A DNA stretch of 64,000 nucleotides from Aricia agestis (GCF_905147365.1 NC_056409.1:13769001-13833000), one strand, 5' to 3'; shown: positions 1 to 12,200, counted from the stretch's first letter. The notes: a model not told the origin generated them from the letters alone. Numbers and translations are program-made.

Positions 1-266
1 TACTAAACAATTTTCCAATGTTCAAGCGATGTCCAAGTTGATCTATTATTTAAAACATAAAAGATTTTTAATATTGATATGATAATAACTTACGTAATAA
101 CTTGAGATAGAGGGTCCCCTAGGTAGGGACTGAATTAATTAACTGACTTGGTATAGCATGGATCTCATAAATTTTTACGGTATAAAAACTGAGTTTCGAG
201 ACTTGGTTTTTTTACAGGATTTTTTTTGATGGGATACATATTATGTTAAATAATAATATAATAAAA

Positions 267-582
267 TACTAGCTGTCCCGGCAAACGTTTCTTTGCCATA
301 TATAGTACCTAGTTCGCCCGTATTATTTTATTGAAGTGACTAAATAAGCATGTCACCATGGCAACGTCCATCGCTATCCCGTCGCACAATGGTCGCCGTC
401 AGTCTCGAGTTGTAATAATTTACTATTATTTATTCAACAAATGCACTTAACAATATAAAAAGTACCCAGTAGCTGATTCTCAGACCCACTGAATATGCAT
501 ATAAAAATTGGTTAAAATCAGTAAAGCCGTTTCGGAGGAGTACGCGGCCTAACATTGTGACAAGAGAATTTTATGTATAAGA
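267..582 (+). repeat. Dispersed repeat family A, copy 1
   Basis: The repeat begins with ACTAGCTGTCCCGGCAAACG and ends with GAGAATTTTAT. The same unit recurs at 9424-9936, 14038-14413 (inverted) and 17253-17575. It has no coding capacity. It is probably a SINE or the 3' end of a LINE; the class was not determined. Confidence 0.75.
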
Positions 583-1493
583 TTTTGATGAAGGTGAACA
601 ACTTCGTAAGATAACGGCTAATACTTGATTGAATAAATAAGTTGTATTGTTGATTTACACTCATATAAAGAGGAAAGTATTTGAAGAATTTTTGTGAACG
701 CATACAATTGATTTTAATAAAATTTTGCGTAGACCAAAAGAAAGGGCATAGAATTGTACATTCATCTTTGAGAAGTCGTAAACATCTACTCTACTTACTA
801 ATTCAAAAAGATTACAGTTATAATATATTGTATTTATTGTCTGTCTGGTCTACTAGTAAACCTCTTAAACCGCTATTGTCATGCGAGTATTTAAATCAAA
901 GTACTTATTTCAAACACTAGACCTTCACACCTTTGCAAAAGACAGTCGAACTCATAAACAAATTCGCGAAATTGGTCCAATGACATAGAGTTCAAGCGGC
1001 TAGGCGACAAGATAACGATATGCTGAGCTGATATCAGTGTCAATGGAGGTGATAGATAACGCGTGCATACAGTATACAGTGAAACGAATTGCAATAATTA
1101 TATTATCTGACGCCCGATTATCATAAATTAAGCGGTCTCTACTTATTGGTCTATGATAGAACAAAGCAAGAGATTAGGAACATAAACGCAGTCGATTGTG
1201 AATGCTATAGAGCTTCGCAATCATGATTGAGACCATGATGGAAATGAATCACGGTATAAATATATTATGGTATAAGAGAGGAGTAATTTGCAACTGAACG
1301 TAAATCGAGGATAAGAAAATACTAAATAGTAAGACTCTCAGTTAATTGGTATACTCTGCAACTTAATTTAGAATGTACACCGTATAGCCTAATATAATCA
1401 AATACAAAATCAAAGGTTTAAAACTATAACCCGAGATACGAATCTAGCTATCAATGAAATCAAAGTAAAAGACAAAAACAAAACACAAATACT

Positions 1494-1563
1494 ACTGCCT
1501 AAATCATGACCTACCTTTCCTCGCGGCAATATTATCGTGATGAAAGGTCATGATTTAGGCAGT
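1494..1563. repeat. Short perfect inverted repeat
   Basis: Arms of about 19 bp (ACTGCCTAAATCATGACCT and its complement) flank a loop of about 30 bp. It looks like a minimal MITE or hairpin. Confidence 0.7.
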
Positions 1564-1721
1564 GAATAGATAACATTATCTATATAATAAATACATAGAT
1601 AATATTGTTGTATTTCATCGTATTTATCGTATTTTAAAAACGCGCCTAATCAGTTGACAATTTTTTTTAAATAATTTAACATATCATAAATAAAATATAT
1701 TTACTATACTGTACTCGGTGA

Positions 1722-1790
1722 AACATGGCGGTAGCGGTCATTGACTCCCTGTCAAAAACTTGTCATTTTCTATATAAACCGCGATTGACA
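1722..1790. repeat. Solo arm of the palindromic element at 8583-8755
   Basis: About 65 bp, starting GGCGGTAGCGGTCATTGACT, match one arm of the inverted repeat found between the two dsx exons. Here the second arm is absent. Confidence 0.75.
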
Positions 1791-1927
1791 ATTGTTTCGC
1801 CGCGTACAGTAAAATTATTTTTTATCGCAGTGTCTGTAATACTAACTGTAATCAAAGTAACTGTCATTTCATCACCTGAAGCAGAATAAATACCGTCAAG
1901 AAATCTGAATCTGAATTCTAGACCCTA

Positions 1928-2058
1928 AGGGCTTGTTTCACCACTTCCTGATAAGGCTATCCACCAATTAACTTGACAGATCAAGTATGGAGAATCTGTC
2001 AAAAAAGTTGTGAACAGCCTATTAGGCACTTTATCAGAAAGTGGTGAAAGAGGTCCTA
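1928..2058. mobile_element. MITE family E, copy 1
   Basis: Terminal inverted repeats read GGGCTTGTTTCACCACTT on the left and the complement on the right, with internal matches to a second copy at 29107-29235. It is non-coding and about 130 bp long. The superfamily was not determined. Confidence 0.7.
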
Positions 2059-2647
2059 AATATAATACAAAGTTTTGAGATCTCAAAAACTATGTAACTC
2101 AAGGAAAAACTTATCGGTAATTATGTACTTATCGATGCGATGACTGTAGTTAATAGTGATGCTCTATTAATTTATATCATTTAAACTAAAAATATGACCT
2201 GGTTACCTTCGAAATAAAGGCGTGAAATGCAAAATATTATAAAAAATTAATCTGCAAGATATGCTCTATCTATATTTATACACATTACTATAATCATTTT
2301 TAAGAAAAAAATATTAAGCTAATGGGAATGTATGGTTCCCACGTTATTTAAAGTCACGAAGGAGCGAAAAAGATTTTTTTCTATATTGGTTAGGTTAGTT
2401 TACCACCTTTTCGAAAACAGACGGCGAGAACTCGCACGGGGCCACTTTTTAGCAAAAAGATGAGAAAATAGTTTGGTAACCATCTAGATTCTAGTTAATA
2501 AGCTGTTTATCAATGCAGAGGCAGACTGTTTATCTGTACGCTTTAGCTGGAACAATTAAAGACACCGTCCGGATGCTGAAGCCTAAATATAATTTGATAC
2601 TCAACATTGTTAACTCGTAAGGTCAGCTGGACTACTACATCATATAT

Positions 2648-2862
2648 ACTAATATTATAAATGCGAAAGTGTGTCTGTCTGTCTGTCTGTCTGTTACCTC
2701 TTCACGCTTAAACCGCTGAACCGATTTTGCTGAAATTTGGCATGGAGATACATGGAGTCCCGGGAAAGGACATAGGATAGTTTCTATCCCAGAAAATGTA
2801 CGGTTCCTGCGCGATAAACAAATTTTGGCGCAACGGAGTTGCGGGCGTCCTCTAGTAACTCA
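2648..2862 (+). repeat. Dispersed repeat family B with GTCT microsatellite
   Basis: It starts ACTAATATTATAAATGCGAA, then a GTCT run, then the CCGATTTTGCTGAAATTTGG block. Related copies lie at 18536-18670 and 60775-61408. It resembles lepidopteran Metulj-like SINEs or RTE 3' tails; that assignment is from memory. Confidence 0.7.
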
Positions 2863-2976
2863 TAAGTCTGTACCTGTATTAAGTAGAACAAACAAGAATT
2901 ATTTTAATATAGTTAGAAATGAAGTTTCCGAAGTTTTTTTTTTTACTTAATTGAAAAAGACAAGTTATTATTGAAG

Positions 2977-3310
2977 GCAGGTTTTTTTAATTTTTTTATT
3001 ATGTAATTTGGGGCCGTCTATGGGCTGTTCGCCCATATCCTTTTTTTGCTATCTTTGTATATAGGTTTTTCGCTCCAAGGATAATTGAAATAATATTATT
3101 ACTTAATTGTAATTGAAGTCCATCACGCCATAGACTTTTTTTTTAAATATTTTAAAGAACAGATAGAATATAATATAAACATATATGTGTAATAACAATA
3201 TATATAATATTTTTTGTTTTATAAATTGCATAATAAATAATAATGTTTTGAGCGGTGTGGTGCGGCCAGTAGATCCGACATTTTTAGAATCTTGACATTT
3301 TTAGAAAATT
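2977..3310. repeat. Dispersed repeat family L
   Basis: A block containing TTTGGGGCCGTCTATGGGCT, CCAAGGATAATTGAAATAAT and CCATCACGCCATAGAC recurs at 19165-19430. Both copies sit next to repeat family H, so the two may belong to one larger element. Confidence 0.65.
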
Positions 3311-3329
3311 GATGGCAGGTTGCTTTTCA

Positions 3330-3484
3330 GGGTTCCGTACTCAAACGATAAAAACGGGACCCTGTTACACTTTACTGTCTCTCCGTCAGTCCGTCACAAG
3401 TAGACAATATTTTGCCTATTTTTCTCTGTAATGAAACGGAACCCTTCGTGCGTTTACCCGACTAGCACTTGGCCGTTTTTTGAA
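3330..3484. repeat. Dispersed repeat family H, copy 1
   Basis: The repeat runs from AGGGTTCCGTACTCAAACGA to GGAACCCTTCGTGCG and ends near CACTTGGCCG. Related copies are at 18835-19797 and 19922-20318. It is non-coding. Confidence 0.7.
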
Positions 3485-5511
3485 TATTTTTTCACCTAGC
3501 TAAACCTCCGCTAAAAACCGCTAGTTATTATGTGCCTTAACCTAGTTCAAAATCTGAATATTATAATATTATATAATGTGTCTACAAACAACAACGAACT
3601 TTAGATCCCGTCACGCACGCCCAATCAATCACATTCACGTTATACATACTAAAAAGTCACATCAATTTAGACTCGTGGCTTCTTGATTGTGTTACTAGGT
3701 AACCTATATCAATTCAGGTCAATAGGAACACGTTGTCTTCGGATTCAGACTCGATATAAATAGTTTGTAAGAATAAAACGTAAGTAAATATTATTTAAAG
3801 GGCTTCCACACCGATTTCGGTGACTGGCCACTGGGCAGTACAGGCAGCACAAGCCAGTCACCAAGGAGTATTTAATTTTATTTTAAATTTGATTTTTATA
3901 GTGCCCAAGTGTGTGCACTGTACATAAGAGTCGCTCTTTCTTCACAATCCTAGTGACACCGCTAATCCATCTACGACTGATCTCTCACTGGACTGGTGAG
4001 AGATCAGTGGCAGGACCAACTTTTTACAAGCCATCCCACGCGTGGATCTTTTTCTAGTCAGACAATCAAGTTAAATATTATTCAAATTATATTAAGTCAG
4101 TAAATACTGTTAGTTGAATAGGTTATAGGCCCAGCAAATCGTGAGTCAAAGTAGTTAGTCAATCGTGGTCCCTTAGGGGTATCGTTAGAGAAAAAGGTTA
4201 TTCTAAATTATTATACATGTGCCAACTGATTTGGACGCTGACACGTTTTTCCGACAGTTGAGTGGGGATAAACGTGTCAGCTAGAAGTGTTAATAAGTAT
4301 AGAAGTAGAAAAAATGCTAACCTTAGTGCGTTTATCTTGAATTATACCTACTTACATAATTCAACCATTATGTTTCTACTATAATTGCCATTATTGAATT
4401 TAAATATTATCATATCATCGTTCCTTGCTTTAAACTAAGTAAAAAGAGAAATAATTATTTTTTATGTTATGAACATAAACTTTTGACCTGACTCTCCTTT
4501 TCTGACGGTCAAGTAGCAGTTGCATTCTGTAGTGGTCTTCAAATGACAACGGTCATTACTTTCCATGAGATTCTGTTTGCTCTTTGTTCCTGTTTCATAT
4601 GAATAAGTAATGTTGCTAAAAAAATATATAATCCCTTAAAGCTTAATTTAAAGAAGTTATTAAAAAATAATAAACAATTTACATGCCTGGCAGGTCAGAC
4701 AGACGCGGGCTAGTCCTTTGTAGTTTTTAAAATGTTTTTCCTCACCTATTCTTTTAAAATAAAAAAATAAATAAGGTAAAATTGTACCTTATGAAAGTAA
4801 TATGTGTAATAACTTATTTTATGTTTTGCTAAAATGAGTATCAATTGTATTAACAGACCATGTGGTGGTCTACGTCCCAATTTATATCCCTCCTAACTTT
4901 TAAGTAAGCCGAGTAAAACTACCCAAAAATTTGAGTGATGATGATGATGATGATGATTGATTATTATCAACGATTATGTCATCAACTTATTATTAATTTA
5001 TCGATCACATAAGGATTAAGTAATATTTTTGAAATGCAAAATTAACTAATAATAAAAAACCAGATTCGGCTTATCATTTTCATATCTATATTTATAGGAA
5101 GTTGGATAGAGTTATTTGTCTATTTTCATAAACAAACGAAATGTTTTAGTGTTAACTGTTAAATATGTTTTATATTTTTACAAGAACTTGATTGTGATAG
5201 GTCTGACGGGTGTAAACAGAATTAAATTATATAGAGAATGAGCTCCAGATGATCGCAAACATAAATGTAGACTTTTGTGATTTTGTAAATAGCATTTTAT
5301 TGACTATAGATTACGCACTCAATGGAACTTAAAATCGTCTAATTGGGTGGAATCAACCAACAAACAATAGTTTAAAATAATTATTTGCGTTAAATAGGAA
5401 CCACGCGGTGATTGATAAATTACTATAGTCAATTGAGAGCTCCACAGGAGTAGTTGTGTAACTAGATTCAAAACATTGTTTGTATCCTAATTCTACCAAA
5501 GCAGGCCTTAC

Positions 5512-6013
5512 CGGGCTGCTGCGGCGGCGACACCGGCGTCATGACCGGCTGGGGAGGAGCCGAGGGCGGCTGGAGGGCATACGGCGAGACTCCCGGGGAT
5601 TCCGGCACCGAGTCGCTCCTCGGCGAGCCCAGGGAGCGTGGCGGGGCGGGTATCACGGGACTCCTCGGTGACTTGACCACCGGCGGCTCGGGGCGCTCCA
5701 GTTCGACGCCGGGCTGGATACCGGTTTCCAGCGCAGCCCGCGCCCGAGCCTCGTCCTGCGCCTGGGCACGCCTCAATGCCGTCTGCAATGCCATCACCCG
5801 CTGCCGGTCCGCCGTGAGCCGACATTTCTCGCAGTTGCAGTAGCGATACTTGCAGTAGCGCTTGTGACCCTTTAGCTCTATTTTGAGGCGATGGTTCCGG
5901 CAGCGGGCGCAGTTGGGGGGGGCCCGCGGCACGCCGGAGCCGGAGGTGCCGGGCTCGGAGCGCTCCTCGCAGTCGTCGGGGGAGCGCCGCCGCCACGCGC
6001 CCATGGAGACCAT
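5512..6013 (-). CDS. dsx: doublesex first coding exon, copy 1 (DM-domain transcription factor)
   Basis: Exon 1 of the sex-determination transcription factor Doublesex, which binds DNA through a zinc-module DM domain and has sex-specific splicing downstream. The exon codes for 167 residues plus one base. It starts at the MVSMGAWRRRSP methionine typical of lepidopteran Dsx; a longer in-frame start exists at 6079 but is less likely. The DM domain spans residues 35-82, with zinc ligands C35, C38, H41, H50, C54, C59, C61 and C64 and recognition helix TADRQRVMALQTALRR. A proline/serine-rich tail follows. The exon ends at a canonical phase-1 GTAAGG donor. The recognition helix matches what I remember of Bombyx Dsx, so this copy looks the more conserved of the two. 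The downstream exons are outside the window. Opposite-strand ORFs here are GC-rich shadows. Confidence 0.93.
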
Positions 6014-6100
6014 GGTGCCTGGTGGGTTGTTGCCGGGAGTTTCGCGGTAGGAGCGGCGCGCGTCCGAACGCACATGCACTTCGGGGCGCCGTCTCGGTGC

Positions 6101-6184
6101 GACTGATTACCCCGCCGGCGGTGCACCGCCCCGCCCCGCGCGCCCCCGCCTCACCACTTCATTTCTCGCCGTGCACGATGCAAC
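6101..6184 (-). promoter_or_regulatory. Upstream GC-rich module of dsx copy 1
   Basis: It lies 88 bp upstream of the ATG. Blocks shared with the region upstream of copy 2 (12201-12275), in plus-strand order, are GACTGATTACCCC, CGCCCCGCCCCGC, CTTCAT and GGTGCACGATGCAAC (first base C here). Conservation outside the coding exon suggests a duplicated core promoter or 5' UTR. The transcription start is not known. Confidence 0.55.
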
Positions 6185-8066
6185 TATGCAATTCCGCGCT
6201 CTACATTATAATACTGGATGTGACATGCTTAGGAATAAGACCAGTACTTTAAAATATAATCCGGCTCTATGACTAATCCTCCTTTAAAGTACGCTAATGC
6301 CACGTTAGTGATAATTGCCAAAACAGTTGTAGCTTATTAAAAATATCAACCTAATGATCTAAGATCTATAGTAATTCAGTGTCAGTAGAGTTATGAATAG
6401 AACAATCAAATAACTGCACTCGACTTGTGTCTAGTTCATCGTAACTTTTTCTTGCTATGCTGTTATTGTATGGTAAATTCTACAGATATTTACATTAAAT
6501 AATAATTATGTTCATGTAAAACCTAGCTTGATTGATTGGCTGATTGATAGAACTGTATACAAAACATATCTAAGTCATTTTTATGTGACTTGAACAGTTC
6601 ATTTCTCGAGAAAATTAGTTAGCATAAAATCGCGTGACAAAATCATGAATAAAGAGTACAGATTATAAAAACCATAAATAAAAACTAGAAATGATAGTAA
6701 GTTCTATTATTATGTATGCATAGTTCAGAATCACAGACATGCAGACATTATTAATTACTATGTGCTGACTTTGCTTTAAAAATGAACACCTATTCAATAT
6801 TTGGCCTTTTTTTAAAAAGAGCTTTCAAGTCATTGTAATTTTAAGTAAAAAATCATGAAAAACTCAATAAAACTTTTACCTCACAATAATAGCCAAGAAT
6901 CGAATACCAGGACCCATAATATTTTGACTAAGATGCCTTTGAAGATAATTCATAATACTTTGTTACATTTTGTAGAGTAAGGCGAATAGTCAGAAGTTTG
7001 GCTCTACATAAGATAAGTAAGCCTCTGTTTTTCTTCTTCAATAAACAAAAGTACATATTTTTGTTACGGTTACTTTTTAATCATGTGTGAAAGAAGAGAT
7101 TTATGTAATTTTTGACAATCATTTTGGCTTCGTTGATAAAACCCCTTTAATGGGATTACATTTTAATCGATTTTAAAAAACCTGACACCTTTTTCTACGT
7201 GCAAATATAAAAAAAAACTCGCCTCTACAGGTTGTGTAATGGCGGTAGTGTAGTTTAAAACTTAACACTAATTGTACGGCCTCACAATCCCATCACACAG
7301 GATAGGCTCTATTAATACTAAACCGCAGTTAACACCTCCTTATTATAGCTAAGTATTCTAGAGTTTTTGTTTAAACTTAGTGCCATTATAAGTGTTCGTC
7401 GGATAGGAATGAAACAAGACAATTAATTCACTTTACCAGCCGCCGGCTAGCAGTAATCATTACCCGTTAATTTGGTTAAAAAAAAAAAGGGAAAAAGTGT
7501 AGGTACACCTGTGCTCCCAGCATTATACCAGGTGTCGAGGACGTCCTACATCATCTTCTTTATTTCCATAAATAGTTTAGGCAAACTGTGAATATTATGG
7601 AAGTGTAAGCCGCAGTTGTGCAAGTGGGCAAAATGAAAAAGAACGTTTAGTTAGAAATATTAGAAATAGGAACTATGTAATATATTCCAATAGGCAATAA
7701 CTAATACGATTTACGAGATAATAGGGCAAACTGATTATTGACCAATCTTTTGAAGGCATCTTATTTTTTATACCTTAGAATTTAAATTGCTTTTGCAAAT
7801 ACGAACTCAATTTTAGAGAATAACCAAGTAGCCGCTATACGTCGTAGGCGACGCATTGTCTGGTTATTGTAATAAGATGGCTTACAAATAATAAATTACA
7901 GAATACATATTTAAATATTAAAAATTAAAAAGTTATGATATAAATATCATTAAATATTCATTGTAGGTACATGACGTTGTGGACATAATAGCTGAATTTG
8001 CACTAAATATTTAAGTTATACTTTGAGCTACTTTTAAAGAAGAATAGATCCTGATTCCCTAAAAAG

Positions 8067-8111
8067 GCCCATTCACGGCAGGACTGCACGGCAGTCCTGC
8101 CGTGAATGGGC
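8067..8111. repeat. Perfect 21-bp-arm hairpin
   Basis: Arms beginning GCCCATTCACGGCAGGACTG are separated by about 3 bases. On a transcript from either strand it would form a very stable stem-loop. Its ends look like the termini of a tiny MITE. Confidence 0.75.
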
Positions 8112-8405
8112 TCTTTTACTATAATATGAACACCAACCGACCTTTTAAGTCACAAAGTATTTTTTTAAAAGGTGTTAAGTTAATAAATGTATCCCTTCAA
8201 GTGATCACTTGAGGTGTCATTTACCATTTTATTCTGGTAACCGATACCGTCCAGTGAAAGTAAGACGTTGTGGCATATAGCCAACCGCAACGTCAGTGGA
8301 TAACTTTTATAAAGACGCTACATACGCATTCGCAAAATAACTCGAGAGCCAGTGACGGCCAGACTTTCGTCATTTTATATGATCCTTATACAGGTAGGGT
8401 AAATT

Positions 8406-8779
8406 ACTAGTGATTGGACAGTACCAGTCATTGGAAAAAGCACAAAAACACAATATTTATTAAGGTTGCTTTCAAAACTGCCTGTTTTTAAAGTTATAGA
8501 ACGCCTAAATTTAAAGAAAATGGGTAGTTTTTAAAGCAACCTTAATAAATATAGTGTTTTTGTGTTCTGTCCAATGACTCACTCGGCGTAACTGGGCGGT
8601 AGCGGTCATTAACTCCCTGTCAAAAACTTGTCATTTTCTATATAAACCGCGATTGACAATAAGGTGTCAGATGTTGCAATCGCGGCTTTGTATAGAAAAT
8701 GACAAGTTTTTGACAGGGAGTCAATGACCGCTACCGCCAAGTTACGCCGAGTGAACCTTAGTACTGTCCAATCACTAGT
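8406..8779. mobile_element. Compound palindromic element with two nested hairpins
   Basis: The outer 19-bp terminal repeat ACTAGTGATTGGACAGTAC is exactly mirrored at 8761-8779. Inside are two separate inverted repeats, about 8428-8575 and 8580-8755, each with long, near-perfect arms. One arm of the second occurs alone at 1722-1790. It is a non-coding foldback or MITE composite. Confidence 0.75.
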
Positions 8780-9423
8780 CATGTTCACCCTAAGTACGAT
8801 CAGCAGGTATGGATTTTCAGTCGCGGTTACTTCAGGAGTTCTAGTTTTTAAGGTCTACCTAACCTTCCATAAATTATAAAGCTCATTTTTTAAAGGAACC
8901 GCAACCGAAACTCTTACCTCTATAAGGGTCACTCACTGCACACAAGCAAACTTTTATAAAAAAAAAATATATCCACAGCCGAAAAACCTCCTCGTTTTTT
9001 GGAAGTCAGTTAAAAATGAAGAAAGTCTGGCTGTCGCTAGCTCTTGGGTTAAAAGAATTATTCCCTCCTAGATATTCTCTCATTACTTACGTCGCGTGGA
9101 AAGCAACGAGGAAAAGAAGAAATATTTTGATTATTCATCGTATAATAATTAGGTGTTGTTTGTAACTTTTTTGCGAAATTTGTCTATCACACGTTTTTCA
9201 CCGTTTTCCGGGATAAAAATTATCATATTATAATGATTATTTTCATCCCGGAGAAAAAACGATATTTCTAACGATGACGACGGACGATAATAACATCCTT
9301 TCCTCAAAGTATTCCCATGCCAAATTTTATCATAATCAATTCAGGGGTTAATGTTACCGATACATGTGCTTAAACAAACGGATAGACAACTAACAATTTA
9401 TATATTTTTTAATTTTATATAAG

Positions 9424-9936
9424 TACTAGCTGTCTCGGCAAACGTTGTCTTGCCATATCAAGTATTTCGCCCATATTATATTTTTATTGAAGTGACTAAA
9501 TAAGTATGTCACCATGGCAACGTCAACAATGGTCGCCGTCGGTCTCGAGTTGTAAATTGTAATAATTCACTATTATTTATTCAACAAATGCTCTTAGCAA
9601 TATAAAAAGTAGCCAGTAGAAGATTCTCAGACCTACTGAAAAATCAGTAAAGCTGTTTCGGAGGAGTATACGGTAACCTACGAATATTAAAAACTAAAGA
9701 AACATAACTCTCATACTATTACCGTTTTAAATTTGGTTCCATTCTGTCATGTAACGTCAGCCTTTATACCGCTCAAGGTCACCTAAATATTGCAAATGTA
9801 TTGAAATGTGTACCTAAGGTACACTTTTTTCACAAGTATTTTGGAGCATGTTTCTTGACGGAGTTACTCTTCCTTAGTTTTTATTATTCGTAGACGGTAA
9901 CTAACATTGTGACACGAGAATTTTATATAAGTAAGA
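9424..9936 (+). repeat. Family A repeat, copy 2, interrupted
   Basis: The family A start (near 9424) and end (GACACGAGAATTTTATATAAG near 9910-9930) are separated by an insert at about 9672-9892. The insert has inverted ends reading CCTACGAATATTAAAAACTA and the imperfect complement. Short pieces with the same ACGAATAATA core occur near 18414-18440, 38591 and 45938. Confidence 0.65.
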
Positions 9937-11618
9937 TGGATGAAACTTTTTTGGATGCAACAATTTGAACTAAAAATTTAAAACTAAAATTCAAAGTCAA
10001 ACATTTTTTATTTAGAATAAGTTTTTTTCGAACACTTTCTGAACGTTGATGCTACTGGGGCCTACCAGTACCACTGGTTCGGGAACTAACCCTTACGGGA
10101 ACTAACTTCCTAGTACATACAACGTACATTTTGGGATGTAACTTTGATTTCTTGGATGTAATTTTTATCTAAAAACTAAAATAAGAAGAAATAAGAAGAA
10201 GATAAAAAAATTGAAAAAGTAAATACTAAGTAATTCACTTTTTTAACTAAGTTTAATAAAAACTCAACTATTTCAAAACTTTACTATAGTAAAGAAACAT
10301 TCCAGTGCTTAAGAGCTCACCTGACTCTAAAAATCAAACATCGTCCTTCTCTCTTCACACTCACGCCCGTCTTTCATATGCCAGGTGAAAAAGGACGGCG
10401 CGGAATCATCGCTGAGTTAGTTTTACTTGAATAAAAGATGAACTATAACGATTATGAAAAAAGTGTTTTGAGCAAATTTAGGTTTTATCAATACCTTTTT
10501 AGATATTAAAAAATATTAAAGAAAAGACAGCAAACTTCGAAGATCCAAGCAAAAATGTGTCTAAAACAAGGTTTTTTGTAAAAAAGAAACTATCGAGCAT
10601 TTTTTGAGTAATCGTTTTTTCGTCTTGAGTATTTAATCTTTATGAACTGAAGTTACTTGTGTCAAAAATTAGTTTTCTAGACATAGATTTTGAGATCTAG
10701 GTTAAAGTATGTAGTCAAGTTAGGGTCATATGCGCTCTTAAAAAAACAATACACTTGGCATTGATTCATAATATTATAGTCACTATACTAACTAACAGCT
10801 CAAATACCAAATTATAATAATTTTATATGAATCAAAGCTTAGATTTTTGGGTGCGATTTAGTACAGTTTGAAAAAAGTTAACACGCAGTTTTGAACCGCG
10901 CCAAAATAAATGGGAAATGACAGCTAAATATAATATTTACTAATTTAGTTAATTTAAAACTATCATTAATGATTTCATTATAATTAATAGTTACTTAAAA
11001 TTATTAAAACTAAGGGTAATAGACGCAGATACTGACCACAACAGCTAGTGGACACCCATGAAATAAACAGCTCTACATTTTTATAATTTTTCAATACTCG
11101 CATCACATTATCTCTCGGTAGTTGTTATATTAAATACCAGTTCGGTAATTATACAACAATAATAATAATATGCAATAATTCAATAATATTTGAGGAAAAA
11201 TATAAAAAAAACTAAATACAAAAATGGAAACAAAATGCATCTTAATTCTAAATGACATTTGTTTGACTCTACATTGTGTATCTTATCAATGCGGCTTTAT
11301 CTGATTGCAGAAATTATATGATTAATGTTATGTTACACGGTGCATTAAATATTAATTAATTAAAATTCGATTTAGACATTTAGGTAAAAATATTTTTGAG
11401 AAGACCAAAGGCTCTACAATGTACATGTTTATATAAAATTGTATTTTTCATTAACCTCTTGATAAAAGACAACATTATTTTCTGTGTAAAACGTATGACC
11501 TTTTTGAATCTGCTATCATTGTTTTACGGTTATAGGTTTAAGATAAAACACCTGTCTCGAATGCACTCGATCCGTATTTAGATACTAAATAGAAACTGTG
11601 TATTAAAAATGTTCTTAC

Positions 11619-12120
11619 CTGGCTGTTGTGGAGGCAGGAGCGGCGTGAGCGGCGGTCGAACCGGCGTCGAGTGCGGCTGGTGCCCGTAGGGGGACACTCC
11701 CGGGGACTCGGGGATGGAGTCACTCCGGGGCGACTCCACGAGGGAGCCGGGAGGCGGCGGGATCACCGGACTCCGCGGGGACTTCACCACCGGGGGCTCG
11801 GGGTGCTCCAGCTCGATCCCCGGCGGCATCGACGAGTCCGAGTTGCGCGCCCGGGCCTCGTCCTGCGCCTGAGCGCGGCGGTAGGCCGTCTGCCGCGCCA
11901 TATCCCGCTGCCGCTCGGCCGTCAGCCGGCACTTCTCGCAGGTGCAGTACCGGTACTTGCAGTAGCGTTTGTGGCCCTTCAGCTGGATCTTGAGGCGGTG
12001 GTTCCGGCAGCGGGCGCAGTTGGGGGGCGCGCGCGGGATCCCGGCGCCCGAGGTGCCGGGCTCCGAGCGCTCGTCGTACTCGTCGGGGGAGCGGCGCCGC
12101 CACGCGCCCATGGAGACCAT
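11619..12120 (-). CDS. dsx: doublesex-like first coding exon, copy 2 (divergent DM domain)
   Basis: A paralogous DM-domain exon lying 5' of copy 1 in the direction of transcription. It is also exactly 502 bp (167 residues plus one base) and ends at the same phase-1 position, with a GTAAGA donor. The start is MVSMGAWRRRSPDE in good initiation context. All eight zinc ligands are kept (C35, C38, H41, H50, C54, C59, C61, C64). Against copy 1 the domain has E46Q, N60T, D69E, V73D, L76R and L80Y, so three changes inside the recognition helix are non-conservative. The tail keeps PEPPVVKSPRSPVIP but differs elsewhere by compensating one-residue indels. The open frame and intact donor argue against a dead copy. 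It could be a second gene, or an alternative first exon feeding the same downstream dsx exons. Confidence 0.88.
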
Positions 12121-12200
12121 CTCGTTGTCGGCCAGTCTGGCTGAGTTCGCGCGCGAGAGCTAACCGCACGCACACACACCACGAGGCGCGATCACGATAC

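Larger units (their letters stand above)
1..5511. other. Non-coding, repeat-rich stretch 3' of dsx copy 1
   Basis: No convincing exon was seen on either strand. If the minus-strand dsx exon at 5512-6013 is expressed, this is its first intron. It holds dispersed repeats (listed separately), several short palindromes such as 3976-4008 (13-bp arms around a 7-bp loop), and a GAT microsatellite near 4936-4960. The dsx exon coding for the oligomerisation domain was not found here and probably lies beyond position 1, as lepidopteran dsx introns are long. Confidence 0.6.
6185..11618. other. Spacer between the two dsx first exons
   Basis: No coding exon was found on either strand, and in particular no Dsx oligomerisation-domain exon. 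Any transcript starting at copy 2 must cross this stretch on the minus strand. It contains palindromes at 8067-8111, 8406-8779 and near 9202-9260, plus an interrupted family A repeat at 9424-9936. The rest is AT-rich and featureless to my eye. Confidence 0.6.

Noticed and set aside
5878..6126. N-terminal extension or alternative-frame ORF at dsx copy 1 (start at 6079 or 6126)
   Set aside because: Copy 2 and remembered lepidopteran Dsx start at MVSMGAWRRRSP. The extension is not shared by copy 2.
11626..12144. 172-aa plus-strand ORF opposite dsx copy 2, and similar ones opposite copy 1
   Set aside because: Arginine/glycine-rich shadow of a GC-rich exon. The minus strand carries a recognised DM domain.
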